Source: Phaeoceros laevis
Taxonomy: Eukaryota; Anthocerotophyta; Anthocerotopsida; Notothyladales
Direction of reading: 5' to 3'
DNA: 64,000 nt
Assembly: GCA_049999765.1 (NCBI GenBank)
Contig: JBNGIQ010007860.1
Location: 1-64,000 of the forward strand
The number at the start of each line of letters is the position of its first letter. The stretch's first letter is position 1. Below the pieces are notes generated by a model. That model searched no databases. It was not told the origin of the DNA and was given only the letters and a program-made list of their open reading frames with translations. Of the stretch, positions 10,925 to 23,189 are shown piece by piece. Made by a program: the position numbers and the translations under genes.

Positions 10925-13462
10925 TAAAGCTCAAAGACGAAAATTGGAAAATTGGAAACATATGCTTCCACAAAGCATATTCCGGATTTTTAACAAATTG
11001 CCGTAGTTTGCTAAGTGATGAAACAAAAAAATCTACCTTGGGTTTGCGCCTCACAAATTGCTTCCTAGTAGCATCTGGAAGAGAAGCGATTATATGTCCT
11101 TCCTCTACTCCCATTTTAAATTGTATAAGTACTATAAGTGACCATAATCACAAGATTTATCTAGCATTTTATCTCGAAATTGAGGCTACTTGCAATTATC
11201 TTGAGTAAGCTCAAGAACAACACTTGCTTTGATGATTTTTTTGTGTCTTAGTTTTATATGCTTCTCATGCATTTTTGTGTTAAGGCCTACCACAAATATT
11301 TACTAAATCTCTTCCAAACATTCACATCTATGAATAAAAATAATCACTGAACATACATCACACATTGTAAAAGTACTCAAATGAAAGTGGAAAATATTTA
11401 CGATTCCATTATATTTGTTTAAAATGTCAGGAGAGAAGCTTTTATTGCTGAAACAGAGCAACTTGTTGCTGAAATTCATGACTCTACAAATCAAATAGAT
11501 GACACAATTATTAAAACAAACAAAATATCTGACTCTCTCTTAGAGAAAACTGAAAATATCCTCACCCATCAAGACAAACTACATAAGCAAGGAGATTTTA
11601 TGCAAAGCACAATAAAAAAATCACTACAAGAATTAGATGATATAGCAAAGGATGCTCATATTCATTTGAAGGTATTTGACCTTGTTTTTATATTATAGGT
11701 GAATCCTTTTGTTCAGATTTGTGGATACTAGCAAAACTCATCTTTATGACATGATATCATGCATATTAAGATTTTAAGCATAAACATTACAGACCATTAC
11801 AGATTCACAACAAAAACTAGCTGACTCTAATAAGGAGTTATCAAAGACTGTAGCTATACATCTTGCAAAGCTTCAATCCAAAACTATGGATATTACAGAT
11901 GCTTTGACTCAATCTCTGCAAGAACAAGACAAATTGCTGGAGGGTCAAGAAGCAACAATAAGTAGTCTAATGCAAGTGAAGAATACTGCAATCAAAGCAA
12001 TATCTGAGAGTAAAAATGCCTTTGAGAAATTCTCTGATGATGCTAAACTGCATCAAGGGGATGTGATTGCATGGCAACATGAAGTTGATGCACTTTACAA
12101 TAAACTAATGATTGATTCAAAAACCATGCATGAAGCTCAGGTATTCATGACTATTTTATTTTTATCAATATATAATGTATTTAATTAAGACAAGAAAGTT
12201 TCAAGAACTATATCATTTTTTCCATTGCAGGATACATTTGCTATGAAAGAAGAGAAGATCTTTGCATCATTGGATAAAATTTTTGCTCTTGAGTCCATAA
12301 TTTTTAAAGACTTTATGTCTTGCAGAGAAATCTTATATTATACTGTAACTGGAATTTTTCTCTTTTGCTTAACCAGCTTAGAGAGGACTTCTGCAGCTCG
12401 ATTGCCTACAATGACAGGTAATTTAGTTTGTAGATCATTCTTAAGTAATTTGTGGTCGAAAATAAAGAATTTATTATTTTATTTGTTTGCTTTTTACAGT
12501 GCATGTAGCTAGCCTACTATTAGAATGGTGGCTTCCTTTTCAATTAAATAAGACATGGGCAAAATACTTTCTCTCTAAGATGTACTGGATGAAATACATT
12601 TTAAGAAGTTGTGTCGTATTGATGCATTTTATCACTTTTCATTTGGTACTGACAAAATTCAGGTAAGAAACTTTCTATTCTATAGTTTCACTTTTTGAAA
12701 CTTTTCGGAGGATTATAGCAGCCTAGCAGCTTGTTTTAGTGCTTTATTTATTTTAAATCCATGCTTGTTGTGCTAAGCTGCAAAGTCTTACTATGTGGAA
12801 GGTCAATTTAAGCAAATTCTTCTAGATATCTTATTGAGGTCATCATTCTTGGTTTCTTTTTTTGCATGTATCTTTCAAAGGAACGTTGCAGATTTTAATC
12901 AGGAGGCGGTGGAACTAGTTTCGAGACATGCTAAGGATTTGAGGGCAACTGTTGGTATGTGCCTAAAGAAGAACATGATAAAAGCTCTATGCCTTTTCTT
13001 TCTAGCTTTGGCTTAGCTGCACAAGCATTGAGATGAAAGCTTGTCTCTTTGGTTTTATATTTTCTCCCCCTTATTCAGCTATTTTCTGCCCCTTATTCCA
13101 CATGGAGTTTGATGTTCAATGAGGAATTAGGTCTACAACTAAAAAAGATTAATATTGAATATATTTCTATGGTAAAGATAAGCTGGTAAGTGGTGCGATA
13201 GATGACAAGATAGCGGATCCAGATTATTCACCTGATCTTAGTCATCCTGCAATCAAACACCGGTATAATTTGCGGGCAGGTGTCCGTGGAGACAAACAAA
13301 GGTATGCTTCTATGCCAACTAGACAAAAATGTAGGGAGGGTAATTTCATAAACCTTTCTAAAACTTAATTATAAATATTTTGGAAGGACCAAATACGATG
13401 TTGGAACAGCTACCCATGAAGAAACCCAACAATTTATGCTGCAAGTTCTGAATAACAGACAG
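10925..13462 (+). CDS. GEX1: GEX1/KAR5/Brambleberry-family nuclear fusion protein (5' end missing)
   Basis: This family sits in the nuclear envelope and is needed for fusion of gamete nuclei. The first visible exon (ends 11204) has the Cys-rich N-terminal domain: CFHKAYSGFLTNC, then LGLRLTNCFLVASGRE and HKIYLAFYLEIEATC, the conserved Cys pattern of the family. It joins in frame to 11431-11671 and 11793-12140, a long amphipathic coiled coil (LVAEIHDSTNQIDD, ALTQSLQEQDKLL). Exon 12231-12417 carries a membrane segment (EILYYTVTGIFLFCLTS) followed by ERTSAARLP, a hallmark just after the first membrane span; exon 12500-12662 is a second hydrophobic region (VVLMHFITFHLVL). Exon 12881-12954 and exons ending at 13301 and 13462 form the tail (HRYNLRAG). 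The final exon and stop are uncertain; reading through the last donor gives a stop near 13565. The start is at or beyond the gap, so the length is unknown. Confidence 0.8.
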
Positions 13463-13983
13463 GTAACATTAGTTCCTGCCAGCCCCCACCCCCCCGCCCC
13501 ACCCAATAGGATTCCGCATCTAGGACTCGAACGTCAAAAACTATCGTCTAATAGGCAGGTTGTCTGAAGCAGCAGTGCAAAACTCAACTTCATCTGTAAA
13601 AATAGCACGCATGCAAAATCTGACTGAGGTTTACTGTCAGCTCTAGGAATCCCACACCTTGTGAGAAATGAGCATCACTGATGTCCAAAGGAAACATCAA
13701 AGGAAACATCAGGATGTTTGCACCGTAGTCAACGTTTGGACATGAACTGCAAAGGGAGTTGTTGAGTTTCCCACCACCATGGGGAGCTGGGAGCGGCAGG
13801 AACATTACTTCACAACGTGTGCTGATCTTTCTAAATGAAGAGGCACACCCAGGGAAAGCCTTAGCTTTACCTCAACAGCACAAGTTCTTATGAGCACCGG
13901 AATGAGAATCACCAGCAGTCCAGGAAAGCTCCGACACCGGCTGTGCGCGCTATCCAGGTATGATTCCATGCCACCACAGCAAG
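13463..13983. other. Intergenic, 3' side of GEX1 and of the plastid gene
   Basis: The two genes converge here. There is a C-rich patch at 13486-13503. No further coding motif is seen. Confidence 0.4.
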
Positions 13984-14832
13984 TTAGTCCTTAAGAGCAG
14001 GTGCCTCAGCAGGGGCATCTGCGAAGCCTGGTGATGAGTCTGAGTCATCAGCGAAGCCGCCTTGAGCCTCAAGAGCTTCCTTAAAAACTGGAGTCTGCTT
14101 GAAGTCAGTTGCCCCGGAATTGTAGGTTTTCGCTGCTATACCACAAGCAACAATCTGCAAGATGAGGTCACTGGATCAGCTCATGCTTAAGGAGCAAGCG
14201 GAGGCCTCCACCAAAATCGGGGCCATTTTGCACGAGAGACCCCTTATTGGCGTCACCGCTTGCCCTTACTGCTGTCAGACATGACACAGTTGAAACTCCC
14301 AGCCCAAGCCACATGTGTTGAAGGGAACTACAGGCTATCGTAAGACGCCCTGCTCAAAGCCCTCAAAAGACACCACTCCCAGCAGATCAACTTTTTAAAC
14401 AAAACACTGAGCTCACCTCCTCAACGGGGAACAGGCCAGGCATTCAACCCGAACTCCAACCAAAAAAAGCTCTCACCAGCTTACCGCAAAAAGAATCCCG
14501 AACGCCCACATGTACTCAATGGTGAACCCAAGCCAGTTCCATTGTGGACCTTCCCAAAAGTCTGGTGTGTCCCCGGGCAATACAGGCGGATTGTAATTGT
14601 CCAGCTCTGGAATCTCAGGCGTCGTAGGACCGGAGGCGGATGCATTGCCCTTCTTGGGGGAGGTTGGGGCATTCTTCACGGCCAACACCTGAAATTTGTG
14701 CCTATAGGTCCTGCCATAGCCGTGATCTTGAAATAAGAGAGTCGCTTTCCGAGAGAAACAAGAGACAGCTAGGGACGGCCTCTGCAGCGCGGACGGTGAG
14801 GGCACCGAGCAGGACGGCACAAAAGTTGCCAT
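13984..14832 (-). CDS. Small chloroplast-targeted single-pass membrane protein, function unknown
   Basis: Two exons: 14485-14832 and 13984-14154, joined in frame at a GT-AG intron (GILFA/IVACG). The product is 172 residues. The N-terminus (MATFVPSCSVPSPSALQ) is rich in Ser/Ala/Pro with few acidic residues, a typical chloroplast transit peptide. The mature part has an acidic/Pro linker, the motif PDFWEGPQWNWLGF, one membrane segment (EYMWAFGILFA-IVACGIA) and an acidic tail after ATDFKQTPVFKEAL. I recognise this as a conserved plastid protein of green plants with a W-G-P-Q-W motif before one membrane helix, but cannot name it. Thylakoid or envelope location is inferred. Confidence 0.75.
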
Positions 14833-15359
14833 CGTCGTTCACCGCATTCGGTGCAATGGGAAGAGAGCAAAGAAAGCTCTACCGAGAAACAATAACGCCC
14901 GACACCCGATAATATCCAGGGGTATATAACCGTATAGCGCCCACGGTTTATATTTTGTCAAAGATATCTAGAGTCTAGACCCTAGACAAGAGGAAGGAAG
15001 GAAGTTTATTTCCGGCGATTATCGGGGTACGTGCACAGATGTGGCGAAATGAAAAGCAAAGCCAAGAGGCATTCTCGGTCCCTTCTGCATGCTCACTGTA
15101 AGTGGCAACTCCGCATTTAGCATATACAACAGAAGATAGAGGCGGCTCTTTGCGAATTCTGTGCGTAGACAAGCGTAGAAGCCGTGCTTCCTGGAAACTT
15201 GGTTCATCTCCTGTGCTGTATTACTATGGAGCCTCCAAACTTGGATAACTCATACTTATCTACAGAATGGTATTGCATACATACGAAGTGTTTCACGACA
15301 AAGAATCTGACTTCCCAAATCCTGACACAGGATCTGACTTCCTGTAATCCTGACACAGC
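14833..15359. other. Promoter of the plastid gene and 3' region of the Hsp70-like gene
   Basis: Both neighbours lie on the minus strand, so this is upstream of the plastid gene and downstream of the Hsp70-like gene. No coding signal is seen. A TATA-like tract lies near 14948 on the minus strand, with no strong support. Confidence 0.35.
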
Positions 15360-17403
15360 TCAAGAATGCTGTTCAAAATCGATGGGAATGGACTGGGGCT
15401 CTTTCTTACCTTGCTGGACCACCACCTCAATGGTGGAGCGGCCAAAGAAGAGAGAGACCTTGAGCTTACGTTTCATGTCCTTCTTGAACATCCAATTATC
15501 ACTCATTTTCAGGATGAAGCTTCCTTCTAATTGCACACCTGCTTCATCTACGTAGCAAGGGTCCTTGTTTCCACTCGAGCTGTACAAGGAGATCTTCAGC
15601 TCCTTCTGGCCATGCTCAGTAGGGTAAAAGACATGTGAGAATGTCTCATTAATCTTGACTTCCTGCCCTCGCCTCACAAACACATGAAACACATTGGTAC
15701 ACCTTTTCTTGCCATCAGCCGTCTTGAATGCATGCGATTCCGGATCTGACGAGTGGAACTCCCGAGTCACCAAAATGCCATATGTCTTTCTTAACACTCT
15801 CGAGACAACAATATCTGGAGAGAGACCAAGTGTAACAGCTCCTTGACAGATGGCACTTCCTGCATCCTTGTGACTGACTATTGCACAGGAATGGCCGAAC
15901 CTTTTCTTGATCCTGTTGTCCAAGTATGCACACTGAGAAAATCCTCCGACCACCATCATGATCTTAATGTCTGGGGTCAGCTCCTTTTCCACAAGAGCAA
16001 TGATGTCATCCACCACAGGATCAAAAATGCTCCTCATCTCTGACTCTGAAATCTCTATCTCGCCATAGTGACCTTCGTCCTCTTTCCCTGAGCTGTCCAT
16101 GGACCCCTGTTTGTCTTCCTCATAGCCCTGCCAGTGCTTCTCCATCCTTGAAGGGATGTTCAAGGTCTGTGGCCCGTCAGGGTATTCTCCGGTAAAGTCG
16201 TACTTCAAATCCTCCCACTGACTCAACACGTAGGCGATGGCATGAGGATACCTGACCATGATCTCATCCAGGCAGCCAATCTTGCTCCGAAGAAACTCAA
16301 TGAAGTTTTTGTCCACGTACGAACCACCACACAGGCCTCCAGTGCTTGGCTTCACCTGCCGGACTCTCAATGCTGTGGTCTCCTCGTTGTCTTTGCATTG
16401 AACTACAATATCAACTGTCCCACCACCCACATCTGCAACGAGAAACTTATCCCCCTTCAACAGCTTATTCTGCAGTTCAGCATTTTTCCAACAGAATACA
16501 GATGCAGCTTCAGGTTCCAGAATGATGATCAACGGGTGAGCACTCCCAGCTTCTTGGCCATCCCGGCTGCCTCCCACATTTGTTGCTTGCCTCTCATAAA
16601 TCGCGGCTGACTGCACAAGACCTGCAGCCTGAGCAGCATCCCTCATTTTCTGCTTTGCTTCATCCTCCCATATGGCCGGCACCGTGATGCACCACTGGAT
16701 CTGGAGAGTAAGGAAACAGAAAAACACCACCACACATAAGCCAACTTCTCATGCCAATCATCAGCTCAGCTATGTCACAGCATCAATCCGTCACGCCAAC
16801 TCCTAGACGAAGCAATGCAAGTCTCTTAACCTCGCTTTTTTGTAACTGAAGCATCTTGAGCCGAAGCTTCTCCAGGACAAACTCTCCCATAGCCCGCAGG
16901 TAGTCCGTAATCACTATGTCCACTGTGAGCCCTTCTGGAAGCGGGTCCACCTTCCAGTTGCTCAATTGCCTGCTCCACTTTCCCGCCAGATGAAGCTTGA
17001 ACTTGGTGACTAGCACCTTCCCCTCCACAGTCTGGGTCGGCGTAACAGGGGCGGTCGTCGAGGACGCCACCCGTGTCCGCCTGCTGCGGTGAGAGTAGGC
17101 CGGGTTGGGAGCATTAATAGCCTGCTTATCCAGCTTGTTTGCCTTCTTCAGCGCCTCGGAGTAGGCAACCTGGGCCGGCCATCCCCACTTGGTGCATACC
17201 CATCCCCCATCCGGCCCCGTCTCGTACAGCAGGCTGGTCTGCGTCTTACAGTAAGCTCGCACCTTAGCCTGCGCCTGGCCGGGCCACTCGAAGAAAGTCC
17301 GAATTCCGTCCGGATCTGAGGTCTCTGCAAACGCAAATCCCGAGTAGGTCGTACCGAAGTCCAGCCCGACCACCACCCTGGGCTTGGAGCCGGAAGGAGC
17401 CAT
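15360..17403 (-). CDS. HSPA12-like Hsp70-superfamily ATPase
   Basis: Two exons: 16831-17403 and 15360-16700, joined in frame across a 130-bp intron (QKSE/IQWCITVPAIW). The product is 637 residues. It has the actin/Hsp70 fold signatures: phosphate-1 loop VVGLDFGTTYSGFAFAE at the N-terminus, phosphate-2 LVADVGGGTVDIVV, and adenosine motif MMVVGGFSQCAYL. The C-terminal part is short and unlike the classical substrate-binding lid of DnaK, and there is no EEVD end; this and the divergent VPAIWED motif fit the HSPA12 group rather than canonical Hsp70. No signal or transit peptide is evident, so cytosolic location is likely. The ATG at 17403 begins a typical short leader before the phosphate loop. 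Substrates are unknown. Confidence 0.88.
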
Positions 17404-18420
17404 CTTGCGGAAAACCGGAACTCAGCTCAGCAGCTCTCATCCACCACAGTCCCTAGGGCTGCTGCTGCATGCGCTCCCTGCATCACCTCATTCTCCTTCC
17501 CCTACATTACGTGAGCGCTCCTTGCCATTCTCGATCCACTCCTAGCCGCAAAGAGCACTCTCAGCCCCAAGAGCGCTCCTGCATCTCACAACCAACGCCG
17601 TGTGCCTCCGCCTCTCCTTCCCTGCATCAATCGTTCGATCCCACAGTGACATATCGAGGACTAAAGCAGGATCCACAATGCACCAACTCCGATCGCGGTT
17701 CCCGGGAGCTGCGACAGTAGCCTGCCAGCAGAAGGCAACTTGCCGCGGAGGAAGGAGGAACAAGGAAACTTGCTATTGGAACAATATGAGTGGCGGTGCT
17801 ACTGGCCCGTGTTTTTTCGAGGAGTTTTTATTTGATCGAGTCTCGGAGCAGGGCCCATTGACCCGCGGCTCTGCGATCGACGCCAGACGGGGCAGATGGG
17901 AAGGGACAGGCTGCAAGCATCGTGGTAGAATAAAATGTATTATATTGTCCAGGCAATGATATATACACCGTGGAAGACGCCAGAAGGCAGGCTAGTGCAT
18001 GCGGGACCTGGCACTTTGGCTTTGCCACCAGTCTATCGGACGGACGTGATGTAATCCGAGGTCTAGTCCCCACAGCAGGTCACACCCACTCCATGTGCCT
18101 TAGCATGCCCATGGCCCACAGTGAGGGCGACGCCAACACTTACGCTACTTTTCTCAATCTTGTCTATAGTTTCCCTTTACTGGCCACTGGCCAGTCTGTA
18201 TGTCTGTCATCGTAGTTGCACAAGTACTGTTGTATAATAATATCCCGTGAAGCCTATGAAGTTCTGAATTTGAACTTGTGAAGTGTGATGAGGAAGAGGC
18301 TGGGAGGAGAATTCCATTATATAGTGTGCTTAGGGGCCTTACCCTATTATTAGGGATAGCTCCCGGGCTGGAAGAAAAGAAGTTTATTTCTCGTGTGTGG
18401 TTGGAGTTCAGTGGTGTTAA
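17404..18420. other. Intergenic, no gene seen
   Basis: Upstream region of the Hsp70-like gene. G+C-rich to about 17.9 kb, then A+T-richer. No frame with recognisable content on either strand. Confidence 0.4.
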
Positions 18421-18575
18421 GTTTGATTTGATCTGATTTGATTTGTTTCCAGTTACTGGTTGGAACTGGTTGGAGTTGATTTGATTTATTTCCAGTGTTT
18501 AGTTGAACTGGTTGGAGTTGATTTGATTTATTTCCAAGGTTTACTGGTTGAACTGGTTGGAGTTCAGTAGAACGT
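18421..18575. repeat. Degenerate minisatellite, unit about 42-45 bp
   Basis: The phrase GAACTGGTTGGAGTT recurs at 18463, 18505 and 18550, each followed or preceded by TTTGATTTATTTCCA. That is about three and a half imperfect head-to-tail units. The minus-strand frame across it gives a repetitive Gln/Asn/Lys peptide that is a by-product of the repeat. Confidence 0.8.
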
Positions 18576-21420
18576 TTCTCCGTTCCCTTCCCAACCCGTC
18601 TCATCCCAACATCTCTTTCGCTAGAAATGTTTGAGGGTTGAGGGAACCTTTCGAGAGATGACATTAAATGGTTAGGGCTGAGAAAGCACAAGAGGCCTAT
18701 AACTCATTTGAACACAAACTCATCTAGAAAGCTACATGTTGATATATCTTTCTCTACAGCTAGCATGTACCTTGCTTATAGGCAAGGCAAATTGACTCAT
18801 CTCTTCATTATACTCTTCCAAAATGTGTGAGGAGACTAGCTTCATAATTTATTGCAAGGGTTCATGAGCATGAAGCAGTGTAACATGGAAACAGCCGATT
18901 CTTCAAAAATGTGTGAGAAGACTATCTTCACTTTCTACAATGTGGTTATTGCCTCCAAAACATTTAGCAGTGAATATTCTCTACACTACACTTCTCAGAA
19001 GGTTCTACTTCTCATTCTCACAAAACCCTCGGGCTGAATTACTATAAGTCATGCTAAAAAATGACAATAAATGAAGCAACCAGCTACAACTACCTTATTC
19101 TTCTAATTGACATCTGTCTGTTTCAACGGAGAATTGATCTAAAACCTATACGCGGCCTCGTCCTTCCTGCCTTCCCTCACTTCATGTACCTACATATGTC
19201 CACATGCTTTCAGTTACTAGCAGAGGTGTCTTAAGACCAATTGCGAAAGCTAGCTCTCTCAAAATGCCCAAACAATTAATATTCCGCTCTTTGTCTATAA
19301 CTCTTGCTAGCATTCAGAACATCACCCAACAACATCGTTTACGCATGCAGCTGATATTAGCAACTTCTCTTACTCACCTAAGTGGCATCCACCATGATAT
19401 TACGATGCTCAATTGCCCATTTAAGGCCATGTCAATATTAGCTCCGCTGTAGGACGTAGGATTGGAAGTATTGCATACGTGGACGATGTTATTCACTTAT
19501 ATGACAAGCTAGCCAACTTTAGTATAATAGACTAATTTAGGCTAGCGGTAGAGAGCAAAAGCTTGTATATCAATTGTAATTAGTTCTTTGTTATAAAAAG
19601 TGCCCAAGTCGCTAAAAAAAAATCTTCTCCGGACGCTGCCTCTTGTGCCCCCTTGTAGCAGTCATGTCCATCTTTATTTTGTAGATATCTTGCCGACATC
19701 CCGGATAATCTTCAACGACTGTAAGTCTTTCGCTTCCCATATCTGGTTTTCACAAAGATCCTAAACAGCCTTGCAAGTAGTCAAGATTTCTGTGTGCGTT
19801 AGTTTACTTTCGCTGCAGCCTGCTCGCCGCTTGGATTGCTTAATTTCCCCTATGAGAAGGTTGTACTCACCGCACGATAGAGATAGAGTAAGGAGTTCAG
19901 TAACATCTTGTCTCATTGACGCCAACATCCTCCGGTAACTTGGGCCTCCTCTCCCTAGACTCATTAGAGAGATTGCCATACTGTGCAAACTTCACTAACG
20001 CAATATTTCCTAAGTTTTTTAGTCTCCAGTGCTGGAGGAAACCCAACCAGATCGATATCTCTTTAGCAGATTTGAGAATGCACCATAAGAGTGTCCCAGC
20101 GACAATCACAAAATCAACTAGGGTAACCCAACGACATAAATTGCAAAAACTCTCTTACACATGAGAGACTCTCTTACAAAGTGTTGAGTTTGTGTTTGTA
20201 CTCACCACATATAATCAGAAGCAGAATGGGGTAGACACGCATGACACTTACTAAAATCCACATCACCTCACCTGTGAGATGAAATCCTGTCAGCACTAGC
20301 GACAAAGTGAAATAAGTCATAAACGACACAAATTCGCACAATTTATATAGGACCAACTAGCCCAAACGGGATCCAAGTCACCCAACCCCCACCTTTTATC
20401 ATTGTCGTGCTAAAATGCATCCTGTAGTTATAATGTTGCGCTAGTGTGAACAGGTTCAAGCTTATTTCCACCATTGTGAAAAGCGTGAACCTAGAACGTA
20501 AAAATGACAAACAAAAACAACATGCTGACTTTGAGCGCTTAGTGTCCACGCTGAGCTGAATTCCAGCAGGACGCTAGCATATGCATGCAAAGGATGCAAT
20601 CACAACTGCGTTGAGCTAGCTAGCTAATTCTCCCGGGCTCACATTCAAACTCATGCAATCAGCAAAACCAGTCTGTGTTGGTGTGAATTGAGAAAACCAA
20701 GTGTGAACATGTGGCGCTGCTCTGTCCAGCAGCCGCCTGTGTGAGAATTGCAAAAACTGCCTTGTGACGCTGCAGTCCCACCCTAAGAGCCCTCGCCGCG
20801 GCACCCGTTAGGGCTGCCAGCCGTTTGCATGCCGTTGCGTCGCCTCCACTTCCGCTTGCAGACCACGCCACTCCGCATTGAAGACAGCCCCCACGCCCAA
20901 GCTCCTTGTGCTATTAAAAGATTAACCATCCGCCGCCGGTAACCTCTACTTACCTCTGCTTGGCATAGTTACCTCGCTAGCAAGCAATATCTAAATATCC
21001 ATATAGCTACCTGACCAAATACCACGACTATGCTATATTCTTACATAATGCTTGAAACACAAATGCAACACATGACATGGCCTTGACATGGCCAGCTTGT
21101 CATGACATCACCACTCATAGTGTTCCCATATGCAAAGGAAACAAAAGTTATACCAAAATGACCGCCATTAAATTTTCTATTTAACTATGTTTAAAAATTT
21201 TTATTTATTTATTTATTAAGCTAAATCCTATTATACAAATGTGTTGGAACGGGGCCTTTCCCACACCCCGTTTGCAAGTACATTGAGCCGGGTGCCTCGG
21301 AGGCGGCAGTGCCACTGCGTGCCTAGTACCTATTGACTGGACAATCTGTGAAGCTTCTTGAGACTTCGGGTAGTAAATGGCCATGCACAAGTGAGGGCTG
21401 TTGGTTTCTTTCTTTGCCAC
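18576..21420. other. Gene-poor A+T-rich stretch
   Basis: Nearly 3 kb without any frame I can assign on either strand. No LTR, terminal inverted repeat or tRNA is visible. Probably decayed repeat or regulatory DNA. Confidence 0.4.
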
Positions 21421-22370
21421 AAGCATAGTTGGGGAATGATTGATTAAAATGCAACTTCCTCAACACAATATTGGCCACTGGCATGATTGTAGCTTGGTAA
21501 GCCATCCCTCCCACTCCATGATAGGCACCTTGCCAACCGTACTGCTGCACATAATTCATATGAGTGAAAGGCACCATTGCACCTTGAGGATAACAATTTT
21601 GTATGCCGGTTTTTTTCTGTGCCCCAAGCATAGTTGGGGAATGATTGATTAAAATACATCGTCCTTGGCCACTGGCATGATTGTAGCTCGATAAGCCATC
21701 CCTCCCACTCCATGATAGGCGTCTTGCCAACCATGCTGCTGCACATAATTTATATGAGTGAAAGGCACCATTGCAGTTTAAGGAGATTAATTTTGTATGT
21801 TGGCTTCTTTCTGTGCCCAAAGCATAGTTGGGGAATGATTGATTAAAATACAACTTCCTTTGCACAGTATTGGCCACTGGCATGATTGCAGCTTGATAAG
21901 CCATCCCTCCCACTCCATGATAGGCGCCTTGCCTACCGTGCTACTGCACATAATTCCTATAAGTGAAAGGCACCATTGCAGCTTAAGGATAGCAATTTTC
22001 TATCACGGGAATAGATGAGGGCTGCTTAAGGATAGCAATTTTGTATCGCGGGAATAGATGAGGGCTGATAACTTCGTGTCTGGGCCCCAAGCATAGTGGG
22101 TGACTGATTGGGATACCACTCATTTTCAAAACTTCCTTGCATGTTTGTAGCATGGAATTGATGATAGTTCATCATAGGACCTGTATGCATCANNNNNNNN
22201 NNTGTAGCATGGAATTGATGATAGTTCATCATAGGACCTGTATGCATCACAGTCACGGGTGAGGGCTCATAACTTCGTTTATCTGCTCCAAACACAGTGG
22301 GGAATTGATTAAGATACAAGTTCTTACCAAGAGTATTGGCCTCTGGCCAAATTGCCCCCGGCATAGGTAG
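21421..22370 (-). repeat. Tandem repeat of about 190-270 bp units, Q/N/Y-rich on the minus strand
   Basis: The phrase AAGCATAGTTGGGGAATGATTGATT, or a degenerate form, begins at 21421, 21626, 21819, 22089 and 22286. Between copies the sequence also repeats (GGCATGATTGTAGCTTGATAAGCCATCCC). On the minus strand the units read as Gln/Asn/Tyr/Gly-rich peptide with MNYVQQYGWQGAYHG and FNQSFPNYA, but in shifting frames, so no continuous protein is made. It resembles an amplified low-complexity tail of a plant protein gene; the parent gene is not identifiable here. Confidence 0.7.
22146..22249. repeat. 47-bp identical direct repeats flanking a 10-N gap (assembly seam)
   Basis: Bases 22146-22192 and 22203-22249 are identical over 47 bp, separated by exactly ten N (22193-22202). 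This is most simply an unmerged overlap between neighbouring contigs, so the true sequence probably has one copy and no gap. Confidence 0.85.
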
Positions 22371-22589
22371 GCCCAGTGCTCACCAAAAACTTTCTAACCA
22401 ACCCTAAAAAATCCTAGAGTTCTTCCACGTAAAAATATTTTTATAATTCAAAAAGGTAACAACCGACCATTTTTGACAAGGTCCCTCAACTTTCCGGCAA
22501 TGACAAAAACTAACCCTAAAAACTTTGTCACATTTAAAAATCAAACAGTAAAAAGTATGAAAAGGTTATATTGTTTTTCCATATTGGTT

Positions 22590-23080
22590 TCTACTTGGAG
22601 TAGATATGTCTTTCAGTCTTCGCACCTTCCTTCCATATTGTTATTGCTTGAGTGAAGTCATAATTCTTCATATCAGATGGACCCTCAATAGCAACTCGCA
22701 TTAGTGCATTTAGACTTATGTCGTTCACAGAGTTTTTAAAGCGATCTTTAATCTTGTTTTGTTTAAAAAAGTCTTTTTCACACGCTGCAGTATTAACATA
22801 TTGTACTCGTGTTATAGAAGCAAGTACATACAAAATAGAAATCTTCATCCTCCAACCTGTACGCCACTAGCAATTGTTGAACTTCAAGTCTCTGTAAAAC
22901 TTCGTCCCTTCCAACTAGTCTTAGCTTTAATTTTAAACACCTCAAATTCTTTTCTAACCAATCGAGCATAAAAAAGAGCTGGAAATAGCTTGTCCTATAT
23001 TTTCCATAAAACTCAAGCAATGATGTAAGTTCCTCCCTTCCATACTCCTTGAGAATTGCCATGTCTGAAGGCAAACTAAT
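22590..23080 (-). pseudogene. hAT-type transposase remnant
   Basis: Minus-strand fragments in two frames. One (about 23074-22793) begins MPSDMAILKEYGREEL; the second (about 22848-22591) contains TAACEKDFFKQNKIKDR followed by LMRVAIEGPS and FTQAITIW. The A-A-C-E-R/K-D-F ... I-K-x-R ... L-M-R-I-x-x-E-G-P series is the conserved C-terminal dimerisation part of hAT-family transposases and their domesticated zinc-finger relatives. No intact frame and no terminal inverted repeats are seen. The copia element is inserted just beside it. Confidence 0.6.
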
Positions 23081-23189
23081 TGGAGCAAGAATCTTAAAGG
23101 TACCTTTCTATGGCCTGTGCAAGCAGTGATGCAAGCTTCTCTCTTCCATGCTCCTTTAGAGTTGCCATGTCTGAAGGCAAACTAATTGG
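23014..23189. repeat. Tandem duplication (106-bp unit) split by the retrotransposon
   Basis: Bases 23014-23119 are repeated from 23120 with scattered differences. The second copy stops at 23189 where the LTR begins and resumes after the target duplication at 29724-29760. It dates the duplication before the retrotransposon insertion. Confidence 0.8.

Noticed and set aside
18421-18575. CRISPR-like array or other ordered repeat
   Set aside because: Units are contiguous and degenerate with no spacers; a plain minisatellite in eukaryotic DNA.
22146-22249. Biological 47-bp tandem duplication
   Set aside because: The identical length and 10-N spacer at two unrelated loci point to assembly overlap, not biology.
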